A stretch of DNA of 64,000 nt from Pseudomonas sp. v388 (GTDB lineage: Bacteria; Pseudomonadota; Gammaproteobacteria; Pseudomonadales; Pseudomonadaceae), in contig NZ_RHQN01000011.1 of assembly GCF_003935425.1 (NCBI RefSeq), positions 162,568 through 226,567 on the forward strand, in the 5' to 3' direction. The position numbers and the translations under genes were made by a program. The notes beneath the pieces were generated by a model, which had not been told where the DNA came from, did no database searches, and saw only the letters and a program-made list of their open reading frames with translations. This document shows, piece after piece, positions 54,409 through 64,000 of this stretch (the stretch's first letter is position 1; every line of letters begins with the position of its first letter).

Positions 54409-54526
54409 ACGGCTTCCTTGATGCTCGGTAGTGGCCGAGGATTGACCCGTTCTTCAACGGGTCGTTCATTGCCGCACTGCTGGTTTTTGTTACCAGGCCC
54501 GCTGCCACAAGGTTTTCGGACTGGCG

Positions 54527-56620
54527 TTACAACTCGAGCATCAATCCGCTCAGGCGCTTGACCTTGCGCCGCAGTGCTTCCTCGAATACGCCCTGGCGTG
54601 GCTCGATCAGGCTGAACCAATGCTTGGCGCGAGTAATGCCGGTGTAGATGAGTTCCTTGGTCAGCACCGGGTTCAGGGCTTCGGGCAGGATCAGCGCCGT
54701 ATGGGCGAATTCCGAGCCTTGGGATTTGTGCACGGTCATGGCGTACACGGTTTCCACTTCAGTGAGACGACTGGGCAGGACGAAACGCACCCCGCCGCTG
54801 CCGTCGTTACGCGGGAAGGCGACCCGCAGCACTCGCTTGTTCCGGTCATCCCGCTCGGGCAGGCGCAGGGTGATGCCGATGTCGCCGTTCATCAGGCCCA
54901 GGCCGTAATCATTGTGGGTCATCAGCACCGGTCGGCCTTCGTACCATTGGTGCTCACTTTCGATCAGCCCGGCGTTGAACAGGCCGTGAGTGATGCGCTG
55001 GTTCAAGCCCTCCACACCCCATGGCCCTTTACGCACCGCGCACAGCAGCTGGAAAGCATCGAAGGCATCCAGAACGGCGCGCGCCCAGCGAGTCCAGCAT
55101 TCGTCGTCCAGCGCGGCGTCGGTCTGCGGGCGTTGTTGATCCATCACCCCCAGGTAATGGCGGTAGCCCTGGGGTGCGTCAGAACCCGTTCGGTGCCCGT
55201 CGAGCATCAGGCGTTCGAACTTGTGGTCCTGTTCGCCTTTGAGTGTCAGGGCGAACAAATCCGAATGGCTGCGGGCGGTCAATAACGCCCGAGCTTCGCG
55301 ATCCTGCTGCTGGTTGACCAGCCGCGACAGTTGGCCGATGCCGCTGCCCTGCCCGAAGCGCCGCGAGTGGCGCAGCATCACCACCTGCTGGGCCAGCGGA
55401 TGAGTCTGCGCGTCGCCGGGCAGCAGCGAGCTGTTGCTCAGGTCTTCACCGCTGACGGCCTGTAGCCAGGCCTGCGTCTGCGGGCTGTAATAACCGCTTT
55501 CGGCGTCACGACACAGGTCGCCCAACACCGCGCCCGCTTCCACCGAGGCCAGCTGATCCTTGTCACCCAACAGCACCATGCGAGCATGCGGCGGCAGAGC
55601 GTCCAGCAGATTGGCCATCATTTCCAGATCGATCATCGAGGCTTCGTCGACCACCAATACATCTAGTGGCAGCGGGTTGCCGCCGTGGTGACGGAAATGA
55701 CGAGTGCCCGGCCGGCTGCCGAGCAGACGGTGCACCGTGGTGACTTCGCTGGGGATCTTTTGCCGGACCGCGTCGTCGACGTCCAGGCTCTGGACTTGCT
55801 GGCTGATGGATTCGGTCAGCCGTGCCGCGGCCTTGCCGGTGGGCGCGGCGAGGCGGATGCGCAACGGTTGGCCGCTTTGGACCGCCGGCGCCTGAAGCAA
55901 GGCCAGCAAACGCACGACCGTAGTGGTCTTGCCGGTGCCCGGCCCGCCGGTGATGATGCTGAATGCGCGTCGTGTGGCCAGCGCACAGGCCAGTTTCTGC
56001 CAGTCGATGACCGCGTCCGGCGCGCAATTGGCCGTTCCGAACAAGGCGTTCAGGCGTTGCGGCAGATCCTCGGGGGTCGGCTCTTCTTGAGCCAGACGCT
56101 GACGCAGCGCGGCGGCGATGCGCCGTTCGTAGGTCCAGTAGCGGCGCAGGTACAGACGTCGGTCCGCCAGAACCAGCGGTTTGCGCATGGCCTCAAGACC
56201 TGAATCGGCACCCTCGGCTACCAGCACGCTGCCGGCCAGTGCCCGGCACCACGCCGCGCCATCCACAGTCGCAAGCACTTGGGAGGGCAGCAGCATCGGC
56301 GTGCTTTGCAGATCGCCCTCGGGCGGCAACGACAAGGCGAAGTCGGGTTCTTTCAACGTCTCGTACAGATCGAGGCAGACATGACCGTGGCCCAGTTGAT
56401 GACTGGTCAGCGCTGCGGCCACCAGCACCAGCGGATCAGCCTGCGGGTCCAGCTCGCGGAGAAACGCGACGAAGGCACGGTCCAGCGCCCGCAACCAGCC
56501 ACGCTCGACCCAGCGTTCAAGCAACAGCAGCAAGTCGTCGAGCCGCGTCAGCGGGCTCAGCTCTGCAAGGCTGTCGTCAGCCGGCGCCACGGTCAACAAT
56601 TCGGAAAACGAGCGGCTCAT
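54527..56620 (-). CDS. recD: Exodeoxyribonuclease V alpha subunit RecD
   Basis: This 697-residue SF1B helicase subunit of RecBCD has Walker A GGPGTGKTTTVV (K231), motif II VDEASMID, motif III GDKDQLASVEAG and late motif VYAMTVHKSQGSEF. It is a 5'-3' motor in the double-strand break repair/Chi recognition enzyme. The ATG overlaps the recB stop (ATGA). Last gene of the recC-recB-recD operon. Confidence 0.95.
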   Translation of the reverse strand: MSRSFSELLTVAPADDSLAELSPLTRLDDLLLLLERWVERGWLRALDRAFVAFLRELDPQADPLVLVAAALTSHQLGHGHVCLDLYETLKEPDFALSLPPEGDLQSTPMLLPSQVLATVDGAAWCRALAGSVLVAEGADSGLEAMRKPLVLADRRLYLRRYWTYERRIAAALRQRLAQEEPTPEDLPQRLNALFGTANCAPDAVIDWQKLACALATRRAFSIITGGPGTGKTTTVVRLLALLQAPAVQSGQPLRIRLAAPTGKAAARLTESISQQVQSLDVDDAVRQKIPSEVTTVHRLLGSRPGTRHFRHHGGNPLPLDVLVVDEASMIDLEMMANLLDALPPHARMVLLGDKDQLASVEAGAVLGDLCRDAESGYYSPQTQAWLQAVSGEDLSNSSLLPGDAQTHPLAQQVVMLRHSRRFGQGSGIGQLSRLVNQQQDREARALLTARSHSDLFALTLKGEQDHKFERLMLDGHRTGSDAPQGYRHYLGVMDQQRPQTDAALDDECWTRWARAVLDAFDAFQLLCAVRKGPWGVEGLNQRITHGLFNAGLIESEHQWYEGRPVLMTHNDYGLGLMNGDIGITLRLPERDDRNKRVLRVAFPRNDGSGGVRFVLPSRLTEVETVYAMTVHKSQGSEFAHTALILPEALNPVLTKELIYTGITRAKHWFSLIEPRQGVFEEALRRKVKRLSGLMLEL

Positions 56621-59600
56621 GCAAATGCTCCAGGAGGTTGGGTTGCAACGGGTTTGCCCTGGAACAGCAGATCCAGCGCCTCGATCAGCTGGCGTGGCGG
56701 CCGGGTGAAGTACGCGCCCTGGCTCGCCGCGCGGCTACCGCGCAGGAACAGATAGACCGCGCCGCCCATGTGCCGGTCATAGTCGTAGTCGGCCAGGCGC
56801 GCCTTGAGCTGGCGATGCAGAGCCAGCAGGTACAACACGTATTGCAGGTCATAGCGGTTGTCGAGGATCGCCGCTTCCATTGCGGCCTCGGTATAGGCCG
56901 CGTCGTCGAGGCCCAGCCAGTTGGACTTGTAGTCGGCTACGTAATAACGCCCTTGATGCTCGAACGTCAGGTCGATGAAGCCCTTGAACATGCCATTGAG
57001 CGACATGGATTCGATCGCGGCTCGCGGTGCATTGTGGTGGGTATAGCGTCGTACCAGCGCGTCCAGACGGGCGACATCCACCTGATGACTGGCGAACCAG
57101 AACTCCATTTCGACCCGGTACTGATTCGGCCGATCCAGCTCGCCCAGGGCAACCGGCTCTGCGTCATCACCCAGGCGCAAAGGCATGCCGAGCAGGTGTT
57201 CCAGCCAGCCGGCGAGGGTCTCGATCCAGCCTTCCCAGCCACGTCGGTTGCAACGCCGCGCGACGGCATCCTTCAACAACTCCGGCTGACGCGCAGCACC
57301 GGCGAAGCCCTCGTTGCCTGCCCATTCCAGCAGTCCATGCAAAAAGGTGCCGGGGTTCGGGCCGCGCGGGAAGCGGTGGATATCGCTGCCGCCGGCCGCC
57401 ACGTCGCGGGGCGCTTCGGGGTCCAGGCGTTCGTCGTCGAACAGCTTCTGCGCCTGCGGGCTGTCGGGAGACTGGTCGGCGCCTGCGGTAATGACGTCGC
57501 CAATCCGCAATGCACTGTAAGACGCGATCCACCAGTTTTCCGCTGCCCGGCGCTTGGGCTCCAGCGGCTTGAGCAGCGACGCTTCATTGCGCGGTGGGCT
57601 GAAGGTCAGCGGAGTCGGTTCAGGCAGCAGCTCCAGCGCAATGTCGGCGCAGCTGTTCGCCAGCTCATTGAGCCAGATACTCAGGTCGACCGACTCAGCG
57701 AGCGGTGCACCACCGCCCAGCAGATAGCCCAGTGCCGAGCGATGCAGCATCGAGCTGTTGGCGTTGCCGCGCTTGAGGTCGGCGATGCCCAGCCAGCAGG
57801 CATGTTCGGATCGGGTCAGCGCGACGTACAACAAGCGCAGATCTTCGGCCAGACGCTCATCGTCGGCGCGCCGGATCAGGTCTTCGGTCGGCTGCAGACT
57901 GATCTGCACCCGGTCATCGTCGTCGTGATAGACCAGTGGCAAGCGGCTGCCGTCCACCGGTTTGCAAGAGCAGATGAAAGGCAGGAACACCAACGGGTAT
58001 TGCAGGCCCTTGGATTTATGAATCGTCACGACCTTGACCAGTTGCTCATCACTTTCCAGCCGCAAGATCTGCTCTTCCCCGGCCTGCCCGGCCAGCGCCA
58101 GATGCTCGCCCAAGTGGCGAATCAGCGCCTGCTCGCCATCCAGTTCGGCGGCGGCCTGTTGCAGCAGTTCGGAAAGATGCAGCAGGTTGGTCAGGACACG
58201 TTCGCCGTCCGGCCGGTTGATCAGCGTTTGCGGTAACGCGAAGTCGTGCAGCAAACGGCGCAGCATCGGCAACACCCCTTGGCTGCGCCAGATGCTGCGA
58301 TAGCCACGGAACTGCATCACGCGCTGCTCCCAGGCCAGTTCGTCCTGATTCAGACGTTCCAGTTCAGCCAGTGGCAGGTTCAATGTGATGCAGGCCAGCG
58401 CGGCGCGCAGGATCCGCTCGGCATCCGGATCGGCGCAGGCCTTGAGCCAGGCCAGCACGTCCTGCGCTTCCTGAGCGGCGAACACCGAGTCCTTGTCCGA
58501 CAGGTACACGCTGCGCACTCCCCGGACCGACAATTCATTGCGGACCGCCTGGGCTTCCTTGCCGTCGCGGACCAGGATCGCGATATCGGCGGGCAAGACG
58601 CCGCGCAGTGGCTGATCAGGCGCTGCGAAACCCGCCCGTCCCTGCTGACCGGCATTGAGCAGACGGGTGATCTCGCTGGCGCAACTGGCGGCCAACTGCT
58701 GTCGATAGGTGACACCCGACGCCGGCTGCTCGGTCTGCAAGTGCCACAACGTCAGTGCCGCAAGCGGTTGACCGTCCTGTTCAAAGCGTTCCCTGCGGCC
58801 TTGGGCCAGGGCATTGCCGAACGGCACAGGGTTGTGGTCCGCGCCGCGAAACAGGAACGCACCTCGTCCCTCGGGTCGCCGCTCGGCGCGCTCGAAGACC
58901 TGATTGACCGACTCGACCATCGCATGGCTGGAGCGGTAGTTGGTATCCAGCGTGTGCCAACGGCCGGTAGTCGCAGACCGGGCCCGCAGGTAGGTGTAGA
59001 TGTCCGCGCCGCGAAAGGCGTAGATCGCCTGCTTGGGGTCACCGATGAGGAACAGGCCGGTGTGCTGGTCATTCTCCTCAAGGCGGTAGATGCGTTCGAA
59101 AATCCGGTACTGGACCGGGTCGGTATCCTGAAATTCGTCGATCAGCGCCACTGGAAACTGCTCGCGGATCAGGTCGGCCAGTCGCTCACCGCCGGCACCC
59201 TGGAGCGCGGCATCGAGCCGCAGCAGCATGTCGTCAAAACCCATTTCCGCACGGCGGCGTTTTTCTTCTTCGAAACGCGCACTGACCCACTGCGCCGCGT
59301 GTTGCAGGACGGCGGCGTCGGGTTTCGGCAGGCCGTCCAGCGCTGCCTTGAGTTCCAGCATGGCTTCGAAAGCCGGGTGCGACGGCGCATTGCTCTTCCA
59401 GGCTTCAGCGATGCCGTCGGGGGTCAGGCGGGTGAAACCGGTGCCCAGGTCCAACGCTTCGACGGCTTCATCCGCCGCCCAGGCCGAGAGTTTCTCGAAC
59501 CATGGCCGAAAGTAACGCTCCTGCATCTTGCGGCCGTCGACGATCTTGCGGGTAACACCGTCCTGGCAGAGGGCGAGCAGTTCAGTGGACCAGTCCGCCC

Positions 59601-60309
59601 ACGGCGCCTTGAGGGTCTTGAGCGTTTCGCGTCGGTCCAGCAACGAGGCGGCAATCAACTCGGCCGGTTCCTGGGTCTGCGGGGCGCGCTCGCGTCCGAA
59701 CAGACCACGCACTCGCGGCAACAACGCGGCCGGGCCACTCCAGTTATCGCGCACCCACTTCAGCGCATCACCATTCATGGGGTAGCAGAAGCGGCGCCAG
59801 TAGTCGCGCAGCACTTCGCCAAGCAGCTCGCTGTGATCGGTTTCCAGGGTCTGGGTAAACAGGCTGCCGCTGTCGAAGGCGTGTTCGCGCAGCATCCGCT
59901 GACACCAGCTGTGGATGGTCGAGACCGCCGCTTCGTCCATCCACTGCGCGGCGACATCCAGGCGATTGGCGCAGCCGGGCCAGAGGTCGGCGCTGAACTG
60001 CCCGCGCAGTTGTTCGATCAGAGCATCGGGTGACGGAATCTCATCGCGGAAGAAACGCGCCGCTTCGGCCAGACGGGTTCGGATGCGGTCACGCAGTTCC
60101 TTGGTTGCCGCGTCGGTGAAGGTCACCACCAGAATCTGGGGCGGCAACAGCTCTCGACCGAAACCCGAGCCCTGGTCGCCATGGCCGAGCACCAGCCGCA
60201 GGTAGAGCGCGGAAATGGTGAAGGTCTTGCCCGTACCGGCGCTGGCCTCGATCAATTGGCTGCCGCGCAACGGAAAGCGCAGTGCCAGAGGAAGGCTTTG
60301 CTTGCTCAT
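56617..60309 (-). CDS. recB: Exodeoxyribonuclease V beta subunit RecB
   Basis: This 1230-residue helicase-nuclease has N-terminal Walker A EASAGTGKTFT (K28), motif II LIDEFQDTDPVQY, motif III FLIGDPKQAIYAFRGAD, motif V KVVTIHKSKGLQYP and the C-terminal nuclease motif VADYKSNWLG with D1126 and K1128. It unwinds and degrades DNA ends, then loads RecA. The ATG at 60309 (MSKQSLPLALRFPLRG) overlaps the recC stop; longer in-frame starts are not supported. Confidence 0.96.
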   Translation of the reverse strand: MSKQSLPLALRFPLRGSQLIEASAGTGKTFTISALYLRLVLGHGDQGSGFGRELLPPQILVVTFTDAATKELRDRIRTRLAEAARFFRDEIPSPDALIEQLRGQFSADLWPGCANRLDVAAQWMDEAAVSTIHSWCQRMLREHAFDSGSLFTQTLETDHSELLGEVLRDYWRRFCYPMNGDALKWVRDNWSGPAALLPRVRGLFGRERAPQTQEPAELIAASLLDRRETLKTLKAPWADWSTELLALCQDGVTRKIVDGRKMQERYFRPWFEKLSAWAADEAVEALDLGTGFTRLTPDGIAEAWKSNAPSHPAFEAMLELKAALDGLPKPDAAVLQHAAQWVSARFEEEKRRRAEMGFDDMLLRLDAALQGAGGERLADLIREQFPVALIDEFQDTDPVQYRIFERIYRLEENDQHTGLFLIGDPKQAIYAFRGADIYTYLRARSATTGRWHTLDTNYRSSHAMVESVNQVFERAERRPEGRGAFLFRGADHNPVPFGNALAQGRRERFEQDGQPLAALTLWHLQTEQPASGVTYRQQLAASCASEITRLLNAGQQGRAGFAAPDQPLRGVLPADIAILVRDGKEAQAVRNELSVRGVRSVYLSDKDSVFAAQEAQDVLAWLKACADPDAERILRAALACITLNLPLAELERLNQDELAWEQRVMQFRGYRSIWRSQGVLPMLRRLLHDFALPQTLINRPDGERVLTNLLHLSELLQQAAAELDGEQALIRHLGEHLALAGQAGEEQILRLESDEQLVKVVTIHKSKGLQYPLVFLPFICSCKPVDGSRLPLVYHDDDDRVQISLQPTEDLIRRADDERLAEDLRLLYVALTRSEHACWLGIADLKRGNANSSMLHRSALGYLLGGGAPLAESVDLSIWLNELANSCADIALELLPEPTPLTFSPPRNEASLLKPLEPKRRAAENWWIASYSALRIGDVITAGADQSPDSPQAQKLFDDERLDPEAPRDVAAGGSDIHRFPRGPNPGTFLHGLLEWAGNEGFAGAARQPELLKDAVARRCNRRGWEGWIETLAGWLEHLLGMPLRLGDDAEPVALGELDRPNQYRVEMEFWFASHQVDVARLDALVRRYTHHNAPRAAIESMSLNGMFKGFIDLTFEHQGRYYVADYKSNWLGLDDAAYTEAAMEAAILDNRYDLQYVLYLLALHRQLKARLADYDYDRHMGGAVYLFLRGSRAASQGAYFTRPPRQLIEALDLLFQGKPVATQPPGAFA

Positions 60310-63300
60310 GAGCGGGTCTCCCCGCCGGACAATGACTGCCAGGCTGCGTCGTAGATCGGTTTGTACAAGGCTTCGCACCAGCCAGCGAACTCTTCGCTGT
60401 CCATCAGGGCATTGAAATCTGCGAACTGGCGGCCAAGCGCCGCACTTTCCCGGCGTTCACCGTCGGTGGTCTGGCCGTCACCTTCGTAGGCTTTGCGCGC
60501 AGCGGCTTCGGCCTTGTCAGCCGGTTGGGCGAGCCAGGCGAAAGCAGTCTTCGTCGCCACGGGCAACGGCTGACGCATGCCGCATTGCCAGGCGGTCAGC
60601 AAATCACCCAGCATGGTCGCGGCGGCCTGGGTTTCCAGCGGGGCAAGCAGCAAGGTTTCGTCGCTGGCGACTAGTGCCGTGCTCAGTGGCAACCCACAGG
60701 CGCAGGCGATCAGGTGGGTGACCCAAGGGCGAATCAAGCGATGCCATTTGCGGGTTTTCTTCGAGCCGATGCCGTTGGGAATGACGCTGACGATCAGCAG
60801 TTCGCCGCGGCCATTGCGATGCAGCCCACCGAGCCAACCGTCGAGCCCGACGCCGTTGTGGGTAAAACTGACCGGCAATGCACTGTTCAAGGGCTCCGGC
60901 CACAGGGCCAGCAGCTCTTGATAGCGCTTGAGCACGTCCGGCAGCGGCTCGATCAGTTCTTCCTGCAAAAGGGCGCCGAACCCGGCCATGGGCAGCAGTC
61001 CGCTGCCCTGCAGTTTGAGTGCGTGCCCCTGCAACACGCGGTCAATCTCGTCAGGACCGGCGAGCGCAGCGGTGAGCAGGCTTTCGCTCAAACCGTAGCG
61101 CTGCAAGGCATCGAGCACAAAAGGCTCTTCGTCCGCCAACGGTGCCTGGGCCACCTCGAAGTGAATTTTCAGGCGCTGGCTGAAGAAGTGCTTGACCGGG
61201 TTGCGCAGAAAATCCTGCAACTGGGCAATGGTCAGCGGCTCGTCCTGTTCGTGAGGCGCCAGAACCGGGTGAGCGGCCGGATCGGTGTCGGTTTCATGGA
61301 GCAATCGCCATTCGCGGGCGAAACTGAAAAAACCACTGCCGGCATGGAAATAGCTGGCACTGAACGGCTGCAATGGATGATGCACGGTTAGGGCGTCGAG
61401 CAAGCGTTCACCGGCATCCTGCCTGCTGCCCGGCTCGGGCTCTCCGGCCAGCGTCCAGCCTGCGGCGAGGTGATCACGCAACTGGCCGATGAGCACCGAC
61501 GCGGGGCGGTCGCTGTTGTCGCGAATGCTGCGGCCAACCCAACTGATGTACAGCTGGTCGCGCGCCGAGAGCAGCGCTTCGAGCAACAGGTAACGGTCGT
61601 CTTCACGGCGCGAGCGATCGCCGGGACGGTAATCGCTGCCCATCAGGTCGAAGTCCAGAGGCGGCTGGGCGCGTGGGTAATCACCGTCGTTCATGCCAAG
61701 CAGGCAGACGATCTTGAAGGGGATGGCGCGCATTGGCATCAGGGTGCAGAAATTCACCGAACCGGCCAGGAACCGCTGCGACAGGCGTCCCTGATCGAGC
61801 CCGGCCAGCCAGGCTTCGCGGACCACCGTCAGCGGCAATTGGTCCAGCAGACCTACGGTTTCGCAGGTCTCCAGCCAGGTTTCCCGCAAGGTCTCGAGCT
61901 GGGCGAGCAGGTAGTCGTCGTGCTCGCTGTCAGCCAGGAAGAACACTTGTAGCAGCGCTTGCAGACGCGTGCCCCAGACAGCCGGCGTGGCTGGTTGCGA
62001 CAGCTCGCGGTGCGCGACTTCCAGGGCATCGACCAAGGCCACCAATGGCCCGATCAGCGCCGCGTCGAGGCCGCCGATTTCGTCGTAGGGTTCGATGCCA
62101 TCGTAGGCGTTTCCGGCTCCCACGGCATAGCCAAGCAGCATGCGCCGCAGGCCGAAATGCCAAGTGTTTTGCTCAAGACTTTCCGGCAGGCCAAGACCCT
62201 GGCGTTGTTGCGCGTTCAACCCCCAGCGGATGCCGGCGCCTTCGATCCAGCGGTGCAGTGTCGCCAGATCACGCTCCTGAATCCTGAAGCGTGCGCGCAG
62301 CGCGGGGACGTCCAGCAGGTCAAGGATTTCACTGACCGGGAAGCGGCTGTCCGGCAGTTTCAGCAGGTGTTCGACGGCAATCAGCAGGGGTTCGCGGCCG
62401 CGTTGGCCCTGGTCGGCAAGCGTGAACGGAATGAAGCGCGGATCATCGCGCTCCAATTGCCCGAACACGGCGCGAATGTGCGGCGCGTAGCTGTCGATGT
62501 CCGGAACCATGACGATCACATCCCGAGGTCGCAGGTTGCGGTCCCTGCTGAACCGTGCGAGCAGCTGGTCATGGAGAATTTCCACCTCACGCTGCGCGCT
62601 ATGGGCGACCTGGAAGCGGATAGAGCGATCGGCCAGGCGGTCGACGGGCGGCCACATCTCGCGGGTCTCGTTCAAGGGACGCAATTCGAGAATGTCGTCC
62701 TGAAGCTGGTTCAACAGGTTACGCGGCTCGCTTTCACTGAACAGGTCGATGCGTTCGTCCTTGAAGGAAGAGCGATAACTGCGCGGATCATCGTGACTGT
62801 CGAGCAGGTTGATATAGTCCCGGCCCTGCTTGCCCCAGGCGGCAAGCAACGGATGTGCATGCTGGTGCAGCGCTTCGGGATCGAGGATGACGGGCATACT
62901 AGCCTTGCGCGCCTGGCGTTTGTATTGATGGCGCAGCAGATCCTTGTCGGCGACGATATCGGCCCAGTGGTGCCGACACGGATTGTGGACACATAGCAGC
63001 ACCTGACTGAACCTGGCCAGGCCGGCCAGCGCTTCCAATGCCTGCGCGGGCAACGATGAGATACCGAACACAATGACCCGCGCCGGCAAGCCGGGTGGTG
63101 CTTCGGTCAGGTTGCCGATGCGCTCTATGAAGCGTTGATGCACGCCGGCACGACTCTGGGCCATCCCTTCCTGCCCGACATCGTGCAGCAATGCCCGCCA
63201 GAGCTCGGCCTGCCAGCAGTTGGCGGGAGTCAGCGGCTTGGCTTCGCCTCGGACGTTGCGCAATTGATGGCGCCCTGCCGCCCAGTCTTCCAGCCAGTCG

Positions 63301-63782
63301 GCGCGGTAGACCTGATATTGGTCGAACAGGTCAGCCAGGCGTTCCGACAGCTGGTAACGCTTGCGTAAGTCGGTGTCGGCAGTGAGAAAGCGCTGCAGCG
63401 GCTCGAAGTGGGGCTGGTCGATAAGTTCAGGCAGCAATCGCATCAGACGCCACGTCAGCGGCGCTTTGTCCAACAGGGAGGTGGCAGGGATCTGATCGCG
63501 GCCAAGCACTATTCGATAGAGCTGCCACATGAAACTGCCCGGCAACTGAACGTCGATAGCCGCAGCAATCCCGCAGCCCCCCAAGTCGTCCTCGGAGGCA
63601 TCTTCGGCCAGAGCCAGTTTCAACCACTGGGCAATACCGTTGCTCTGTACCAGAGCGATCTCGTTCTCCAACGGCGCCAGGGGATAGAGGCGCATCCACG
63701 ACACAACCAGGCTGCGCAATTCATCCAGACGGTTGCCGTGAACCACCATGAAACCGGCGCTTAGAGAGGTTGTATCAGACAT
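60306..63782 (-). CDS. recC: Exodeoxyribonuclease V gamma subunit RecC
   Basis: This 1158-residue subunit recognises Chi and splits the DNA strands for RecB and RecD. The start ATG at 63782 (MSDTTSLSAGFMVVHGNRLD) has AGGA upstream; an in-frame ATG 11 codons later is an alternative. Characteristic segments are GNRLDELRSLVVSWMRLYPL, LGVNDGDYPR-type block (GMNDGDYPRAQPPLDFDLM) and PGDRSRREDDRYLLLEALL. First gene of the operon, immediately beside the rrn operon end. Confidence 0.95.
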   Translation of the reverse strand: MSDTTSLSAGFMVVHGNRLDELRSLVVSWMRLYPLAPLENEIALVQSNGIAQWLKLALAEDASEDDLGGCGIAAAIDVQLPGSFMWQLYRIVLGRDQIPATSLLDKAPLTWRLMRLLPELIDQPHFEPLQRFLTADTDLRKRYQLSERLADLFDQYQVYRADWLEDWAAGRHQLRNVRGEAKPLTPANCWQAELWRALLHDVGQEGMAQSRAGVHQRFIERIGNLTEAPPGLPARVIVFGISSLPAQALEALAGLARFSQVLLCVHNPCRHHWADIVADKDLLRHQYKRQARKASMPVILDPEALHQHAHPLLAAWGKQGRDYINLLDSHDDPRSYRSSFKDERIDLFSESEPRNLLNQLQDDILELRPLNETREMWPPVDRLADRSIRFQVAHSAQREVEILHDQLLARFSRDRNLRPRDVIVMVPDIDSYAPHIRAVFGQLERDDPRFIPFTLADQGQRGREPLLIAVEHLLKLPDSRFPVSEILDLLDVPALRARFRIQERDLATLHRWIEGAGIRWGLNAQQRQGLGLPESLEQNTWHFGLRRMLLGYAVGAGNAYDGIEPYDEIGGLDAALIGPLVALVDALEVAHRELSQPATPAVWGTRLQALLQVFFLADSEHDDYLLAQLETLRETWLETCETVGLLDQLPLTVVREAWLAGLDQGRLSQRFLAGSVNFCTLMPMRAIPFKIVCLLGMNDGDYPRAQPPLDFDLMGSDYRPGDRSRREDDRYLLLEALLSARDQLYISWVGRSIRDNSDRPASVLIGQLRDHLAAGWTLAGEPEPGSRQDAGERLLDALTVHHPLQPFSASYFHAGSGFFSFAREWRLLHETDTDPAAHPVLAPHEQDEPLTIAQLQDFLRNPVKHFFSQRLKIHFEVAQAPLADEEPFVLDALQRYGLSESLLTAALAGPDEIDRVLQGHALKLQGSGLLPMAGFGALLQEELIEPLPDVLKRYQELLALWPEPLNSALPVSFTHNGVGLDGWLGGLHRNGRGELLIVSVIPNGIGSKKTRKWHRLIRPWVTHLIACACGLPLSTALVASDETLLLAPLETQAAATMLGDLLTAWQCGMRQPLPVATKTAFAWLAQPADKAEAAARKAYEGDGQTTDGERRESAALGRQFADFNALMDSEEFAGWCEALYKPIYDAAWQSLSGGETRS

Positions 63783-63935
63783 GCGTGCATCCTGGAGCGG
63801 AGGAGTAATTCCCAATCCCGAACCTTAAGGGCAAGCGTGCACGATTGCCAGATGCAATTGGTAGCTGACCCTGTAGGAGCGGGCCGCTCTATAGGCGCTC
63901 TACGTGATGCTTGAAACCCGGAACCGGAAAAGACA
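63783..63935. other. Gap between recC and the rrn terminator
   Basis: The gap contains the recC promoter side and one REP-like word (CTGTAGGAGCGGGCCGCTC near 63870). No gene is seen. Confidence 0.5.
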
Positions 63936-63967
63936 AAACCCCTGACTGCATGCGCAATCAGGGGTTT
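63936..63967 (-). terminator. Terminator of the ribosomal RNA operon
   Basis: AAACCCCTGA and TCAGGGGTTT form a perfect 10-bp stem with a 12-base loop just after the 5S rRNA end. Read on the minus strand it ends in GGGGTTTTG and is the expected rrn terminator. Confidence 0.85.
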
Positions 63968-63977
63968 CGGAATGAAT

Positions 63978-64000
63978 CTTGACGATGACCTACTCTCACA
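63978..64000 (-). rRNA. rrf: 5S ribosomal RNA, 3' end only
   Basis: The reverse complement of the last bases reads TGTGAGAGTAGGTCATCGTC followed by AAG, the conserved 3' end of Pseudomonas 5S rRNA. The gene continues beyond the window. The exact mature 3' end (about 63976-63980) cannot be fixed from this piece. Confidence 0.85.

Noticed and set aside
56239-60033. Two long plus-strand frames (665 and 595 codons)
   Set aside because: Antisense to recD and recB, whose helicase and nuclease motifs are complete.

Overview
The window comes from a fluorescent pseudomonad, most likely of the Pseudomonas syringae group. This rests on gene content read from the sequence: RoxSR, a Dpp cluster with several binding proteins and an OprD-type porin, OpuC, SelD/MnmH beside a selenate-type ABC transporter, PfeRS-like iron signalling, MmsAB and RecCBD next to an rrn operon. 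The REP-like 'GTAGGAGC...' repeats between genes point the same way. Species was not tested by any search.

Layout. 1-1264: start of a glucarate-type dehydratase gene (cut by the window edge) and a FadR-type regulator; a 12-base word shared by both upstream regions is a candidate operator. 1378-4103: RoxR/RoxS redox two-component system and a SIMPL-domain periplasmic protein. 4440-5990: a bacterial relative of the fungal heterokaryon-incompatibility protein Het-C. 6088-18608: peptide uptake locus with four DppA-like binding proteins, an OprD-family porin and DppBCDF. 18719-23211: two divergent gene pairs related to the XaxAB/YaxAB binary alpha-helical pore-forming toxin. The right pair is full length. 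The left pair is divergent, with a weakened hydrophobic tip in the A subunit and a B subunit about 110 residues short. 23270-25290: ornithine decarboxylase with an unusual upstream region (promoter, intrinsic terminator, 19-bp perfect inverted repeat). 25291-27405: TonB-dependent siderophore receptor. 27520-30975: OpuC-type osmoprotectant transporter. 31318-32901: prfC. 32959-35918: LysR regulator, MdaB quinone reductase, YgiN-like monooxygenase, TSUP permease. 35959-41631: selenium locus (MnmH, SelD and a four-gene PhnCDE-like transporter). 41677-43404: gamma-glutamyltransferase. 43704-48055: iron-linked two-component system convergent with a catecholate-type receptor. 48172-51738: valine catabolism (MmsB, MmsA) with a divergent LysR regulator.

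51739-54104 is an inserted toxin/immunity island. It holds a PAAR-domain effector with a C-terminal toxin domain resembling polymorphic toxin type 44 and an overlapping small membrane-anchored protein, the likely immunity protein. It ends with an exact 65-bp second copy of the 3' end of the neighbouring lysR gene, fused to an unrelated short reading frame. 54136-63782: PepSY protein and the recC-recB-recD operon. The right edge reaches the 3' end of a 5S rRNA gene and its terminator.

The most interesting parts are the paired divergent Xax-like loci and the PAAR island bounded by the duplicated lysR tail. Both look more A/T-rich than the surrounding core genes. No CRISPR array, insertion sequence, transposase, integrase or tRNA gene was seen.
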